From: Malania oleifera
Lineage: Eukaryota; Streptophyta; Magnoliopsida; Santalales; Ximeniaceae
Reading direction: 5' to 3'
Assembly: GCF_029873635.1 (NCBI RefSeq)
Contig: NC_080418.1
Coordinates: forward strand, 12,255,562 to 12,319,561
DNA length: 64,000 nt
Shown: positions 23,001 to 34,407 of the stretch, one piece after another
Layout: the number at the start of each line of letters is the position of its first letter
Numbering within the stretch: position 1 is the first letter of the stretch
The notes under the pieces: model-generated
Database searches by the model: none
What the model saw: the letters and a program-made list of their open reading frames with translations, nothing else
Told to the model about the DNA's origin: nothing
Position numbers and translations under genes: made by a program

Positions 23001-24683
23001 AATAAGCTAAGTGACTGATGCTGGTCCCCAAATTTTGTTGGGTCCATAGGGGTTAGTGGCAGGATCTCCCTTAACTACCCATACCATCCTAATTCTAGCA
23101 TGCTTATTCCTAAGCGGACAATCAAATTGAATGTGACCAATTTGTTTATGTTTAAAACATCTTAATCTACACTTAGGCTGTTTAGGAGGAATATGAAATT
23201 TTGACTCACGTGTAAAGTGTCCTAAGAAAAGATTAGGTCATCTAACATTTTCAATACCATTAAAACCAAGACCCTCTTTACTTAAGGAGTTTCTTTGGGC
23301 ACCAAGTAATTTTTCAAAATTTTCTTTTTTCCCTCAGTGAATTTAAAAGTGATTTTGGAGCTATCCTCAAATTTTCTCTTAAGCTCAACAATAGTAGCAT
23401 CCTTTTCTTTTAAAATGGAGGCATGAGAGGTTTTTGCCATATTAAATAATTTTGACCAATTTTCACATTTCTTTTTCAAATCATTATTTTCTTTGGTCAT
23501 TTTACCTAATAATTTTGAAACATGAATATATTCAAATTGTAATTCTCTAAATGTAGACATGCAGTCAGAATCATAATCATCAAATGAAAAATAAGAAGAT
23601 ATGGAACTAGAAGACAATACCTCATCCTCGTGTGCCATCAAGCACAGAATAGCGACATCTGTGTTACTATGATTTGAATCTGAGTCCTTACTGCTGAATT
23701 TGTCCCATGAAGTCTCAGCCTTCATGGCTTTCTTCTTTTTCTTAGCCTCCTTTTTCAACAGTGGGCGGTTGAGTTTGATGTGCCCCACCTTGTTGTAGTT
23801 ATAACATGTAGGAGCATTTGATTTTTTTTTTTCTTTTACTAGACTCTCCCTTCTCATTATTAGAGTCTCTATATTTTCTAAATGGCTTCATGTTCTTCTT
23901 GAAAAATCTGCTAATCTTTCTGGTTAGCATAGCCATTTCATCATTAGTGTCAGACTCACTACACTCACTAGATGTGTTATTAGATTCTTTCAGTGCAGTC
24001 ACTTTCTTACCCCTATTATGCTCATTAAGTCTTTCATTTATGGATAATTCATAAGTAATCAAGGAACCTATCAATTCATCTAAGGTCATGGCCTTAAGGT
24101 CTCTACGCTCAGCAACAGTCGTAGCCTTGGCTTCCTAAACAGGAGGTAAGCCTTTAAGGATCTTCCTAATCATCTCATGTGTGGGATAGGTCTTTCCTAA
24201 TGCATGCAGTGAGTTTATGATGTGTGTGAATCTAGTGTACATGCTCTGAATGGACTCACCCACATTCATCCTAAATGCCTCACACTCATTGGTCAACAAA
24301 TCTATCCTACTATCCTTCACATCCCTAGTATCCTCATATGCGACCTCTAAGTTATCCCGTATTTCTTTTGCAGTAGAACATGCCATAATTCTATTAAATT
24401 CATCAAGACTATAGTACAAAATAATCATGGTAATGGCATTAATACTAACAGCTTTCATATCATCATCATCATACTCATCCTCAGTCTTAGGAATCCTAAC
24501 TACACCCTCAGTTTTCATAGGGACATAGTTTCCTTTAGAGACAATCCTCCACACCTTCCAATTAGTATTCTGAAGGTAGATGCGCATCCTCTGTTTCCAA
24601 AAGGTGTAATTAACACCACTGAAAACAGGAGGTCGTGTGGAAGATGGTCCCTCAGGGAAAGGGGTCACGGAGCTATGAGCCAT
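23001..24683 (-). pseudogene. Copia gag, UBN2 type (stop and frameshift)
   Basis: ATG at 24683 starts MAHSSVTPFPEGPSSTRPP, then FSGVNYTFWKQRMRIYLQ and FRMNVGESIQSMYTRFTHI, the usual copia gag (UBN2) domain. An in-frame TAG near 24135 replaces a Trp codon (compare PSIWEPKA in the gag at 34350). A frameshift lies near 23860. The first zinc knuckle reads CYNYNKVGHIKLNRP, so two of its four ligands (second Cys, last Cys) are lost. A second knuckle remnant, CFKHKQIGHIQFDCP, lies near 23110-23160, followed by VWVVKGDPATNPYG. The product cannot be made whole. Confidence 0.88.
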
Positions 24684-24722
24684 AAGTGATCTTTTTGCAA
24701 AACAACAACTAGTCGATGCTAT

Positions 24723-24737
24723 GTGGCTCTGATACCA
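24723..24737 (-). other. tRNA-Met primer binding site of the copia element
   Basis: The minus strand reads TGGTATCAGAGCCAC, two bases inside the 5' LTR. Confidence 0.88.
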
Positions 24738-24739
24738 AT

Positions 24740-26791
24740 TGTTAGCTTCGGTGTATTCCCAAGAGTGCGGGTGAATTGGAATTTAAAAATTTTTCCCAGG
24801 TTTGACCTAAATAGTATCAGTACATTCACAACCTAGGATTTTTTTATGCAGTTCCAAATGCGCAGATAAATATAATGTGCGAAAGTTAAAATCATGCACA
24901 GCATTCACCAACTATAACATACATGTGCAGGAATATAAATTGTAGAGAGATAAATAGTGCACACAAGATATGTTATCAAGGCTCGACCAACTGTGCCTAC
25001 GTCCCTGCCTTGGCTGTCAAGCAAGGGAATTACCACTATGATGCTCACTTAAACGGGTGGAGCAACACCTAATACAACCAGGTCAATTCAAGGGGCTGAC
25101 CTCAACTGACGCGCCTTAACAGGATGGCGTACCTAGCTTTCCTAATTGGGTCTAAGCCAATCCGAGACTATTCCACAAGGCTTGTCTCCCTCTTCAGGCC
25201 CGTTCCTGGAAATACAACAATATTTCCCTCAAACAAATTGTTACAATGATTGTTCTTTCATGTAAAGCAGATATGTACCCAAATACGCATAGTATACTTA
25301 ATCAATCACATACACATCAACAATGTTGGTAGATGTAACCTTAGTGATTTGTATATACGTGCAAATAACACTCAACAAGATATGATCACAATAACGTTCA
25401 AGAGTGTTCTAAACAAGCAATACATTGGAATTCAAACAAAGAACAAACTAATAGCACATCAGTATTCCAAAGATATCAATCAGATATTCAAACTAGTTAT
25501 ACATTGGAATTCAAGCAAATAACAAATTAATAGCACATCAGTATTCCAAAGATATCAATCAGATATTCAAACTAGTTCAAGGAGATTTTCTTCAATGAAA
25601 TAGGCACACTACTAGTTTGAAAATCCTTTGCTTGCTTGAAAATATTTTTGGACAACCAAAAATAAAACTATTGGACACTTGCAATAACAAAGCAAATATC
25701 CTAAGCTTACTAGGTTATCCCAACACAAGATTTATAGTATGAAAATACGTGGGATAAGCCTAAGCTAAACTCCCTAAAAATATTATCTAAATCACACAAG
25801 CACACTAAAAGTATTAACAATACTAGCAATCACTAGCACACTCACTAAGCTCTTACAATACCAAGATTTATCAAAGGAATGAGTATTTTAGGGTATTTGA
25901 GCAAAGTGGGATTTTCAAATAGAGAGGATTTTTTGCTAATTGTTTATGGCTAATCTTTTACTAATCCTCTCAAATGAACCCATATTTATAGACAGGGGTA
26001 AAAATATAACCGTTTGGGATAAGATGGGAATAATTAAAAAGGTCATAGATGATTAAAATCCAATTAGCCCGTCTTAACCCAGTTTTACCTCGGTTAAAAT
26101 TATTTTAACCGTCCGAGGTTCGGGCAGCTAAACCTTGGTTCGGTCACCCGAATAAACACAGTCATACAAGATTTCAAATGAGATTTGATTGCCTATATAA
26201 AGGTTCGATAGCCCGAATCAAAGATAGTAGCAAAGCTACGTAACTTCGGGTGCCCAAACGCATATGTTCGGTTGCCCGAGGCTCTTTTGAATTGAAAAGC
26301 TCGGTCGCCCGAGTTGGTGTGATGTCCCTTTCGAAGGGTTCGGGCGCCTAACGAAGATATGCACAATATTGGTTCAATCGCCCGTGGGCACTCGAGGAGT
26401 TTTGTACTTTTAAGCTTTGGTCACCCGAATCCTATTAGCATGCTTAGATATGATCAATTTTAGCACAGTTATTTCACACTCATATTTTATGCAATGTGTG
26501 TGTGAGTGTTGGAGCCTAGGGTCTTGCTAAGGTCTGGTTGAGCTTACACTATATCTTATGTGCATGATGTGCAAATGATAAGCATACATCAACATGCCTA
26601 AATTACTATTACATACCCTCATTATTACAAACCGATATGAATTACAATACAGATTACAAAACTTCACAGTCTTCTTATTTTCTCAAGTGTCCTCCTTTGG
26701 GATATTAATTAAAACCTGGACAAGCACTTGATAAACATCAAATATCAATATTTGTCATTATCAAAGTGGAGTGTGACCTATAAGGTCAACA
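24740..26791 (-). repeat. 5' LTR of the copia element
   Basis: 2052 bases from TGTTAGC to GGTCAACA, paired with 17296-19320. A 60-base stretch with the core tattccaaagatatcaat is duplicated at 25450-25570, which the partner lacks. The palindrome array is at 26114-26433. Confidence 0.92.
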
Positions 26792-27275
26792 AAGTCATTG
26801 CTACCGCAGTTCTGTGGGATAAAATCTGAGTGCCCTTATCGGCACCTGACAGAGTTCGAGTTGACTTGCAATATTTTTTTTTCTCTTGTGTTAGAACTGA
26901 TGAATCTACTAGACCATGTTTATTTCTTGCCTCTTTGAAGGATAGGGCGTAGATGTGGTTTAATTCTTTGAGACCTCATTCTATCTTTAATTGGGGTGAT
27001 ATGGAGCGTGAATTTCTACATAGGTTTTGTCCCTCTTAGAGAACTCAATTTTTGTAGGAACAGATCATTTAGTTTACGCAGAAGGGTGATGAGACTTTTC
27101 GGGCTTGATGAGAGAGATTCAAGGATCTGCTAAGTACTTGTCCACAACATAGGTTTGAATTATGGAGGTTAGTTAATTGTTTCTATACAACTCTTACTCC
27201 TGATTGCAAGCACTTTATCCAGACCATGTGCAATGGAGAACTCTTCAGCAAGGAACTGGATCAGGCACTATCATT
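26792..27275 (+). pseudogene. Athila-type gag, continued after the copia insertion
   Basis: Follows 17295 without a break apart from the AAGTC duplication. It aligns with 47660-48140 of the better gag: SECPYRHLTEFELTCN, then the block with CPS and a TAG at 27055-27057, and finally text like TPDCKHFIQTMCNGE. Small deletions shift the frame several times. The match ends near 27275. Confidence 0.8.
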
Positions 27276-28189
27276 CTTTGTGTTTTATTGCAAAACCTCA
27301 GTATAGTTGTGCTTTTGCAAAAAGGCTTATACTACTTGACATACTTAATGTAATTAATCTTTATCAAGTATAAGTAATTCCCTGTAACTAAGCATGGATT
27401 CAAATTGAAAGGGGGAACATCTAAAACTAAACTCTTATATTGATATGCTCACAAATTTTTTTTAAAAGGCTTAGATATTTATTGAAATTCATTGTGGCAT
27501 GTGCTTAAGTGTATTGTTTTTATTGAATATCTTAAGTTAATCTACATAATTTTTCCAAAATCGCCTATGTTGCCATAAGATCCTTGTTTTAAATTCTTTG
27601 ATATCTTTAGGATCATTGTGGTTGTTTTTTTCTGGTCATGCTTAGTTTTGTACTTAAATGAAATACCAAAAAAAAATAGTGGTTGCATTATCTTTAAAAT
27701 TTCTTTTTCAGCAAGCGCACCCCAAATACTTCACGATGATGTCAAAAGGGGAATATTTTTATATTTTTATATTTTTCTTGGCAAGATATGATCTTATGTG
27801 AGACATATTTTGTTTCTTGCATGTGTGCTTAAATGATTTATTTTAAAATTCAAAATTTTTCATTACCTAAGGAGGTATTTATATGCTTTTTCAAAGATCA
27901 ATATCCCCATCAAGTTAAGTAATATTTGAAAAAAAAATTGTTGACTTAATTTTAAAATTCAAAATTTTTCATTACCCAAGAAGGTATTTATATGCCTTTT
28001 TCAAAAATCAATATCTCCATCAAGTTAGTTAATATTTGAAAAAAAAAATTGTTGACTTAATTTTAAAATTCAAAATTTTTTATTATCCAAGGAAGTATAT
28101 ATATGTTTTTTCAAAGATCAATGTCCTCATCAAGTTAGGTAACATTTGAAAAAAATTGTTGACTTAATTTTAAAATTCACAATTTTAAA
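27276..28189. other. AT-rich retroelement debris with two plus-strand polypurine tracts
   Basis: No open frame. Two purine blocks, TTGAAAGGGGGAACAT (27405-27420) and GATGATGTCAAAAGGGG (27735-27751), look like the 3' noncoding region of a plus-strand Sirevirus-like copia element. A tandem repeat fills the last third (27834-28186). Confidence 0.4.
27834..28186. repeat. Tandem repeat, about 107-111-bp unit, three copies and a part
   Basis: Units start with (ttg)acttaattttaaaattc at about 27834, 27941, 28052 and 28159 (the last partial). Each contains the cores aaggaggtatttatatg (or a near variant) and catcaagtta. The units differ by a few percent. Confidence 0.9.
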
Positions 28190-28886
28190 AGAGAACTTCC
28201 CGTTTGAGATCTGAAATATGCTCCGCGTGGCAGTCTGCCACGACATGGCAGTTGTCTTCCATGGTTAAATCTGAAACTCAGAATACTGGCAGTCGTCTAC
28301 TAGAATATAGGTAGTCGTCTGTCATGGTTAAATTTTAAGCCCAAAACACTGGCAGTCGTCTACTAGGACACTGTCTTCAGTTTAAAACACTCAAATTTTG
28401 CCAATCGTTTGTCCATAGACAGACAATCGTTTGTTAGGTGTCTGGCTTCTTTTTTTTTTTGAAAACTTTTCTTCCTTTAAGACCTTTGTTGCTTTGATTT
28501 TAAAAATATATTTTAAACTCTTTTAACAAGGTGTTTCTTAGTTTCTTTTGATTTATGAGAGCTTCACATATCTAAATGACACTTGGTTTAAAAGTACTTA
28601 CAATAGTCCGTCTAGTTATGATCTCCTTAAATCAGTAGGTCCTTCAGCCTACTTTAGCCTCTTGAGGTTCACTTTTGACTTTAGGTTCGCTTGCCTTTAA
28701 CTTCTTCATTTGTCATCCATTGCCTTTGATATTCTGAGGAGCTTTCACTAGATTAGCATTGAGCTTTTAGTTTATCAATCTTGAGAGTCCTTTTACCAAA
28801 AAAACACATTACTCAACACCACATGTTAAAGCATCCTTCATTTTGTTATCATCAAAACAAAATTGAAAAGCCGAGTTAGGCCAACA
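28190..28886 (-). repeat. 3' LTR end of a Sirevirus-like copia element (truncated)
   Basis: It aligns with 35310-36007, the 5' LTR of the same element, including the GGCAGTCGTCTGCC-type array (28231-28430) and the end GTTAGGCCAACA. The rest of the LTR, about 900 bases, is missing to the left. Confidence 0.82.
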
Positions 28887-29404
28887 ATCTCCCCCTTTTT
28901 GATGATGACAAATAAGAAGTAAAAGAAAAAAAAAATCTCTCCCTTACAACTAGCATCATTCTACTCCCCCTTACAATAAGAATTAGTTTAACAATTTGTA
29001 GATCCATGACCGATCATCCTTATTGCTAGCTTCATTCTATTCCCCCTTACAATAAGTATTATTTTAACAATTTGTAGATTCAAGACCGATCATGGTTATT
29101 GCTCAATGACACTCAACATGCTCAAATAGTATTTTTGCTCAAATACTACTCCCCCTTTTGACATCAATCAAAATGGGTAAACATTAAAATGTACATATGA
29201 CCGCATACTCCTCACTCATGCCAAGATTCAACATCATATCTCAAACATCCACACGTAGCATGTTGTATCTCATTTATCATGAGCCTATGTTTCAAGAAAC
29301 AAGGAAAGCAATTCAAGCTAAGTGTTGCATTATACAACACATCAAAGTACATGTCAAAATAAATTTTGATCACTCAAAAGAGACAAATCCTAGGTGACCC
29401 TAGA
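28887..29404 (-). other. Multiple polypurine tracts of the Sirevirus-like element
   Basis: On the minus strand, purine tracts of the type AAGGGGGAGAT or AAGGGGGAGTA lie at 28887-28900, about 28964-28972, 29040-29047 and 29149-29158. Two are in a 76-base tandem duplication (about 28950-29103). No coding text is seen. Cut at 29405 by a gypsy LTR fragment. Confidence 0.7.
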
Positions 29405-29596
29405 TGTAACAAGCTGCTATTTAACTGGTTTTTTTTTTAGATATACTATAACATTTAAAATGCTCTAATACTATACTGGATTAAACCCAATCATCAACCT
29501 AAGCAACAAGAAGTAGAAATCAAATAAGCATAACCATACGTAGTTATATATAATACCAGAGTGCTAAAGTGTTTCCCAAAATAAATAAATAAATAA

Positions 29597-29635
<39 letters not shown>

Positions 29636-30713
29636 TTTTCCATAATACCCTCAACTGGCTAGGGCTATACAAAAATACTCACACTACTGCCAAGGCAATA
29701 CCGAGGCCCCTCTATCTGCGAGTTTGATCTGCTCGCCTACCTGGATCACTTGAAAAATATTAAATTAATTGGGATGAGCCAACGCTCAGTAAGACGAAAT
29801 ATGCTATTACTAGTGTGTGACAGATGAGTTACAATATTATGAAAATTTGTTTTTATAAAATCATGTATAATTGGATCTGTAAATACAGTACACGTAATAG
29901 AAACCACCACCATTTCCATGTTGCTTAACATATCAGTATTTTAGGTTACTATTTAAAATACTTCTAATGCACATAAGTATCTTCTCTTTCTCTTTAAATC
30001 TATATATACATAATAATAACTGAAAACTTCCCTATGGATAAGTGTGTGTCATGATTTAACCCCTCATGACAGGGTTGTGCGGCCCGTAGGTGGGATCTAC
30101 CCTGGCTGGCCGACTAGGGTAAACCACTATACTCCCTCGGTCTGATCTGCCCTCCTCAACCCATATCTGATGGGGAGCTTGTCCACGCCAGGGCAATATA
30201 CGATCGACCTACTACCACGTATTATCTGAATAGGTGGTTGCACTCTATAAACTGTATGTAGCTACGGTACCGTGCTCTGCTGTATGGTCCAACAGGGTCT
30301 GATACTATATAACATATTTCTATATACAACTAACTGTTTTACCATGATTCTGTAATAACTATATTAACCATGACACTGTAATAAACTATAACTGTATCAT
30401 CTGTATTTCTGAACTGAACTGTAAACTGTAACTCATGGTATTGAAAGATGTATAATCACGGTACTGTAAACTGTACAATCATGGTACTGAAAACTATATA
30501 ATCATGGTATTATGTAAATACTATAAAACATAACCACAGGCTGTTTATTCTGTAAAACATATCCTAAAAATATTGTAAAACATGTTTATTTACTATACCC
30601 ATATTCTCAAGCCACACAGTAATTTCAAACATATTATACATAAATGATAAACTGTATAAATTTCTAGCATAGCATATTTCCCTTATCTAATTTCTGCTAA
30701 AATTACCACCTAC
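29405..30713 (-). repeat. Gypsy LTR fragment of the 1168-13509 family
   Basis: It starts TGTAACAAGCTGC and follows 1168-2505 closely, with an AAAT run and a TA run at 29579-29630. It stops near 30713, before the palindrome array and TATA box, so the U3 promoter part is gone. The 5-bp duplication cannot be checked. Confidence 0.82.
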
Positions 30714-32601
30714 TTCTAATTGCTCAATTACGTGTGAGTGTGGCAATCTTATCTATGTATGCAATATACTTGACTTTAAATATAATGCAGAAAATAAAGA
30801 GTAAAATGAAGAGAGAAGACAAACGCGATTTTACGAGGTTCAGCCAACCAGGCCTACGTCCTCGCCTTGAGCAACCACTCAAGGATTCACTAAAAGCCCT
30901 ACTCCTTAAAGTGGGACAGAGCTTCCTGTACAATCCGCTGCTTACAAGAGGTACAGCTTCCTCCTACTCCGCTGCTTACAAGAGATACAGCTCTCTCCTC
31001 ACACACCGGTTCACACACCAAACCGTGTATATAATAGATTCTGTAAAATAGCACTCAAAACAATGCTTCTAACAAAAGCTTGTGAGTACAATTCAAATTT
31101 CTAACACGTTAACATATGATATAACTTGAAGCTCGTGAATGTATGAAAACGATACAATCGTTTTATGAATGATTATGCATCAACACACAAATCCCAATTT
31201 ATTCAAAACTCCCAAGTTAAAATATATTTGAAATGCCTCGGAGTTAACTAGGGTTCTTGGTTTACTTTTGTAAAGATGCAAAAGTAGGTTTGAAGTGAAC
31301 TCGTTAACAAAATCTTTGTCTTGAAAACAAGCTTAATCAAAATCACAAATCTTTATTCCATGTATTCTATCACAAACTGAGAATATTAATTTCTAGAAAA
31401 TATCCCTCAATTTAGAAATATAGTTATAAGTACCAAGGATATTTAATCAAGCTTTAATATATCAAAATATAAATCCTTTGAAGAACACCCACTTGAATCA
31501 AAAATCAATCAACCAAGTTAAATAAGTTTTCTCAAGTAATGATCTTCTAAAAAATATGTTTTATATGAATTGATACACTCAAGATCAAAACTTTTCAATA
31601 CTTAGTCAAGAACAAGCAATGAGATGAGAATTTCTTAAGAATATAAACTTGAAAGATCAAACCTCAATACTAGATTGAAGTACAGTAGAGTAAGCAAGTT
31701 CCCTTTGAGAATTTGAGTTGATTTGCTCAAGCTTGAAGATTAGAGATCGAGAAGTAAGCAATCGTATAGCACTAAGAGTAGATTTTCAACGTTCTCTCAA
31801 GAAGGTGTGTTTTTTCTTTCTTGTGTGTCTCTTCTCCATTCTAGGGTTTATACATTTAATATATATAGTGTATGACCCTTAGGATTGATCTTAGACGTTG
31901 GATCAATCAGATAGCTCGCGTGTTTTTTTTTAATAAAAATCTGATTTTTTAAGGCTTTCCCGCAAGTTCAGGCAACCGAACTGGGGTTCAGGCTCCTGAA
32001 GTGACAACTTCAGGCGCCTGAGGTTCTAGGGTCAGGCGACCGAAGTACCTCTGCCAGGTTCTGTCTTTCCCATTTAATTCGTCAGGCGGCTACACTTAAT
32101 CTTTAGGCTATCGAACTTATTCTTCAGGCTACTAAAGTAAAGTTCAGGCGACCGAACTCCCCTTTTTCTCAAATTTTCTTTTCTAAGTTAAAAATCTACT
32201 TTGATTCCCTTCTTGGGTCTTTTATAAAACATATTTTTCAATGATTTGAAAACATTTCTAAGTTCATACAAGTTCCTTAATGATATACATAAAATGCACG
32301 AAACCTAAAATCACTCTAAGTTATATTTGAGCTTCAAAATAAATCATATGACAATGTAAACACATAAGCTCTAAATACCCATTCCCAAAAGATTCTTGAA
32401 CTTTGCCGCTTGTATCTTGATTCTTGTACTCTTTGAGTTCCATGGTACTTGCCAAGATGTGTAAGATTTACTTGAAGGATTCCATGACTCATTATCTTTC
32501 CGTGCTTGCTTAATATTGTTCCTGTTCACAAACTCGATGCACAGATCAAATACCAAGTGATTTGTCATTATCAAAACAAGATTGGACTCGTAGAGTCAAC
32601 A
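30714..32601 (-). repeat. Copia LTR with CAGGCGACCGAA array, right end intact
   Basis: The end TAGAGTCAACA at 32601 and the block with acgtcctcgcctt (near 30855) show a copia LTR of another family. On the minus strand an array with TTCAGGCGACCGAA-type units (31965-32155) lies upstream of TATATATA (31867-31860). About 400 bases at its left end are missing, replaced by the gypsy fragment. It is inserted in the gag that continues at 32602. Confidence 0.72.
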
Positions 32602-34350
32602 AAACCTTCTTAATTTTCTTTAGATTTTGCCTATTTTTAGCATTTATCTTCCACGCGTCTTTTACTTTTGTATACTTTTTCTTAAGTGGACAATTAAACA
32701 TTATGTGTCATTTCTTTTTGCACATGTAGCACGTGGTGTGCTCATGAATATTTGTTGATGAAGTACTTGCATAATATTTAGATTGATTTACAAAATATCC
32801 CATATACAAGTTTTTCTTTCTTTTGTTTGAAGCTCCATTATAACCAAATCCTTCTTTGTTGTTTGTCATCCTTTGTTGTCCTACCATCTTTTCAAAGTTA
32901 TCCTTACTTTTGGTAAAGTTATTGATGACCTTTTCTTTCTCTTGAATTTGATTTTTGAGATTATTTATTTCTTGCATAATCTTACTATCTTCATTCACTT
33001 GAGACTCAGCTAATTTTTTAGATAAGTTATCTACTTTCTTCTCAAGTTCTTCAATCTTTAAATCTTTTTCTTCTTCAACAAGTTTTGCAAATTCAAGTTG
33101 ATTTCTAAGTGCTTCGTTTGTTCTTTCAAGTTTGTGTTCCTCTTTGAGATTTTTATGAACATGTTATGTAGAAAGAGTAATTCAGCCTGAAGTTCTTTAT
33201 AAGATGGAATACTTTCACATGAACTACTGCAAGACTCATTACACGAATCTTCAGAGAGGGAATAATAAGAGTTTACCTCTTCGTTATGCGCCATGAAACA
33301 CATGTTCGCTACTTCTCGATCACTTGGCTCACTATCCGATTCACTCGAACTAGTGTCATCCGAAGTTGCCTTCATTGCAGGCTTCTTTTTCTTCTTTTCC
33401 TTCTTGAGTTGTGGGTATTCCAGTTTGATGTGCCCGATCTTTTTACAATGACTGCAAGTGGGAGGATCATTTTTATTTTTGTATTCCTTTTTATTGCTTT
33501 CTCCTTTTTCAACTTTTGATCCATTAAATTTTCTAATGAATTTTTTGTTTCTTCTTAAGAATTTTCCAAGCCTTTTAGTTATTAGAGCTAAGTCCTCTTC
33601 TTCTAATTCACTAGATTCATTATCTTCCTCACTTGAATATTCTTTCAAAGCTTTTAGAGTTATAGACTTCTTATTTTTGTTTTCTGTGCTTCTTTCTTTC
33701 AACATCATTTCATAGGTCAGAAGAGATTCTATGAGTTCATCTAAAGAAGTTGTTTTAAGATTTCTTCCTTCTGTAATGGCTGTGGCTTTTGGTTCCCAAA
33801 TTGATGGGAGTGCTCTTAGAATTTTATGGATCATCTCATGAGTGGAATAAGTTTCTCCTAAGGCACTAAGTGAATTTATGATATGGGTGAACCTAGTGTA
33901 CATGCTTGTAATACTTTCATCGGAGTTCATCCTAAAGGCTTCATATTCACTGGTTAACATATCGATTCTACTTTCCCTAACATCTACTGTACCTTCATAG
34001 GTTACTTCTAATTTATCCCAAATCTCTTTGGCTGTTTTACATGCCATTACTCTATTAAACTCATTTGCATCAAGTGCACAGTATAAAGCGTTTATTGCAC
34101 TTGAGTTAATTTGCAACATTTTATAATCTGAGTCATTTAGTTCTTTATCTTCTTTAGGTACTTCTTTTCCATCAACTAGCTTAGTGAGGATTAAATTTCC
34201 ATTTATTACAACGTTCCATGCCTTCCAGTCCATAGTTTGAAGGTAGATTCTCATTCGTTGCTTCCAGAAGGTATAATTTAATCCACAAAAAATAGGTGGC
34301 CTAGTTGAGGATTGATCCCCACCAAAGGGAGCTACTCCTATTTGTGCCAT
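32602..34350 (-). pseudogene. Sirevirus-like copia gag (430-residue open frame plus broken end)
   Basis: ATG at 34350 opens a 430-residue frame, the longest retroelement frame in the window. It has STRPPIFCGLNYTFWKQRM, then FRMNSDESITSMYTRFTHII and PSIWEPKATAITEGRN (UBN2-type gag). A knuckle reads CSHCKKIGHIKLEYP, with the last Cys changed to Tyr. The C-terminus has coiled-coil-like Lys/Glu-rich text (EEDLALITKRLGKFLRRNKK, LHNMFIKISKRNTNLKEQ). A frameshift near 33058 leads to 32708-32998 and a second knuckle start, CYMCKKK. The frame is cut at 32602 by an LTR; protease, integrase and RT are not found downstream. Confidence 0.85.
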
Positions 34351-34390
34351 TTAGATCTTTATATAGCAACTTATTAGGTTTTTCTATAAC

Positions 34391-34406
34391 CTTTCTCTGA
34401 TACCGA
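34391..34406 (-). other. tRNA-Met-type primer binding site (mutated)
   Basis: The minus strand reads TCGGTATCAGAGAAAG next to the LTR start at 34408, close to TGGTATCAGAGCC. Confidence 0.7.
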
Positions 34407-34407
34407 T

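Larger units (their letters stand above)
17296..26791 (-). mobile_element. Complete Ty1/copia retrotransposon (Sirevirus-like), degenerate
   Basis: LTRs at 17296-19320 and 24740-26791 are highly similar and flanked by a perfect AAGTC duplication (17291-17295 and 26792-26796). On the minus strand the order is 5' LTR, tRNA-Met primer site, UBN2-type gag, protease, integrase, RT, RNase H, several polypurine tracts, 3' LTR. Integrase before RT is the copia order. Repeated polypurine tracts before the 3' LTR and the CX2C-type gag knuckles fit the Sirevirus lineage. Every gene carries one or more stops or frameshifts. It lies inside an Athila-type gag, so it is the younger of the two. Confidence 0.93.

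Noticed and set aside
30734-31051. 105-residue frame in the copia LTR
   Set aside because: It covers the conserved acgtcctcgcctt block found in every copia LTR here; it is not a gene.
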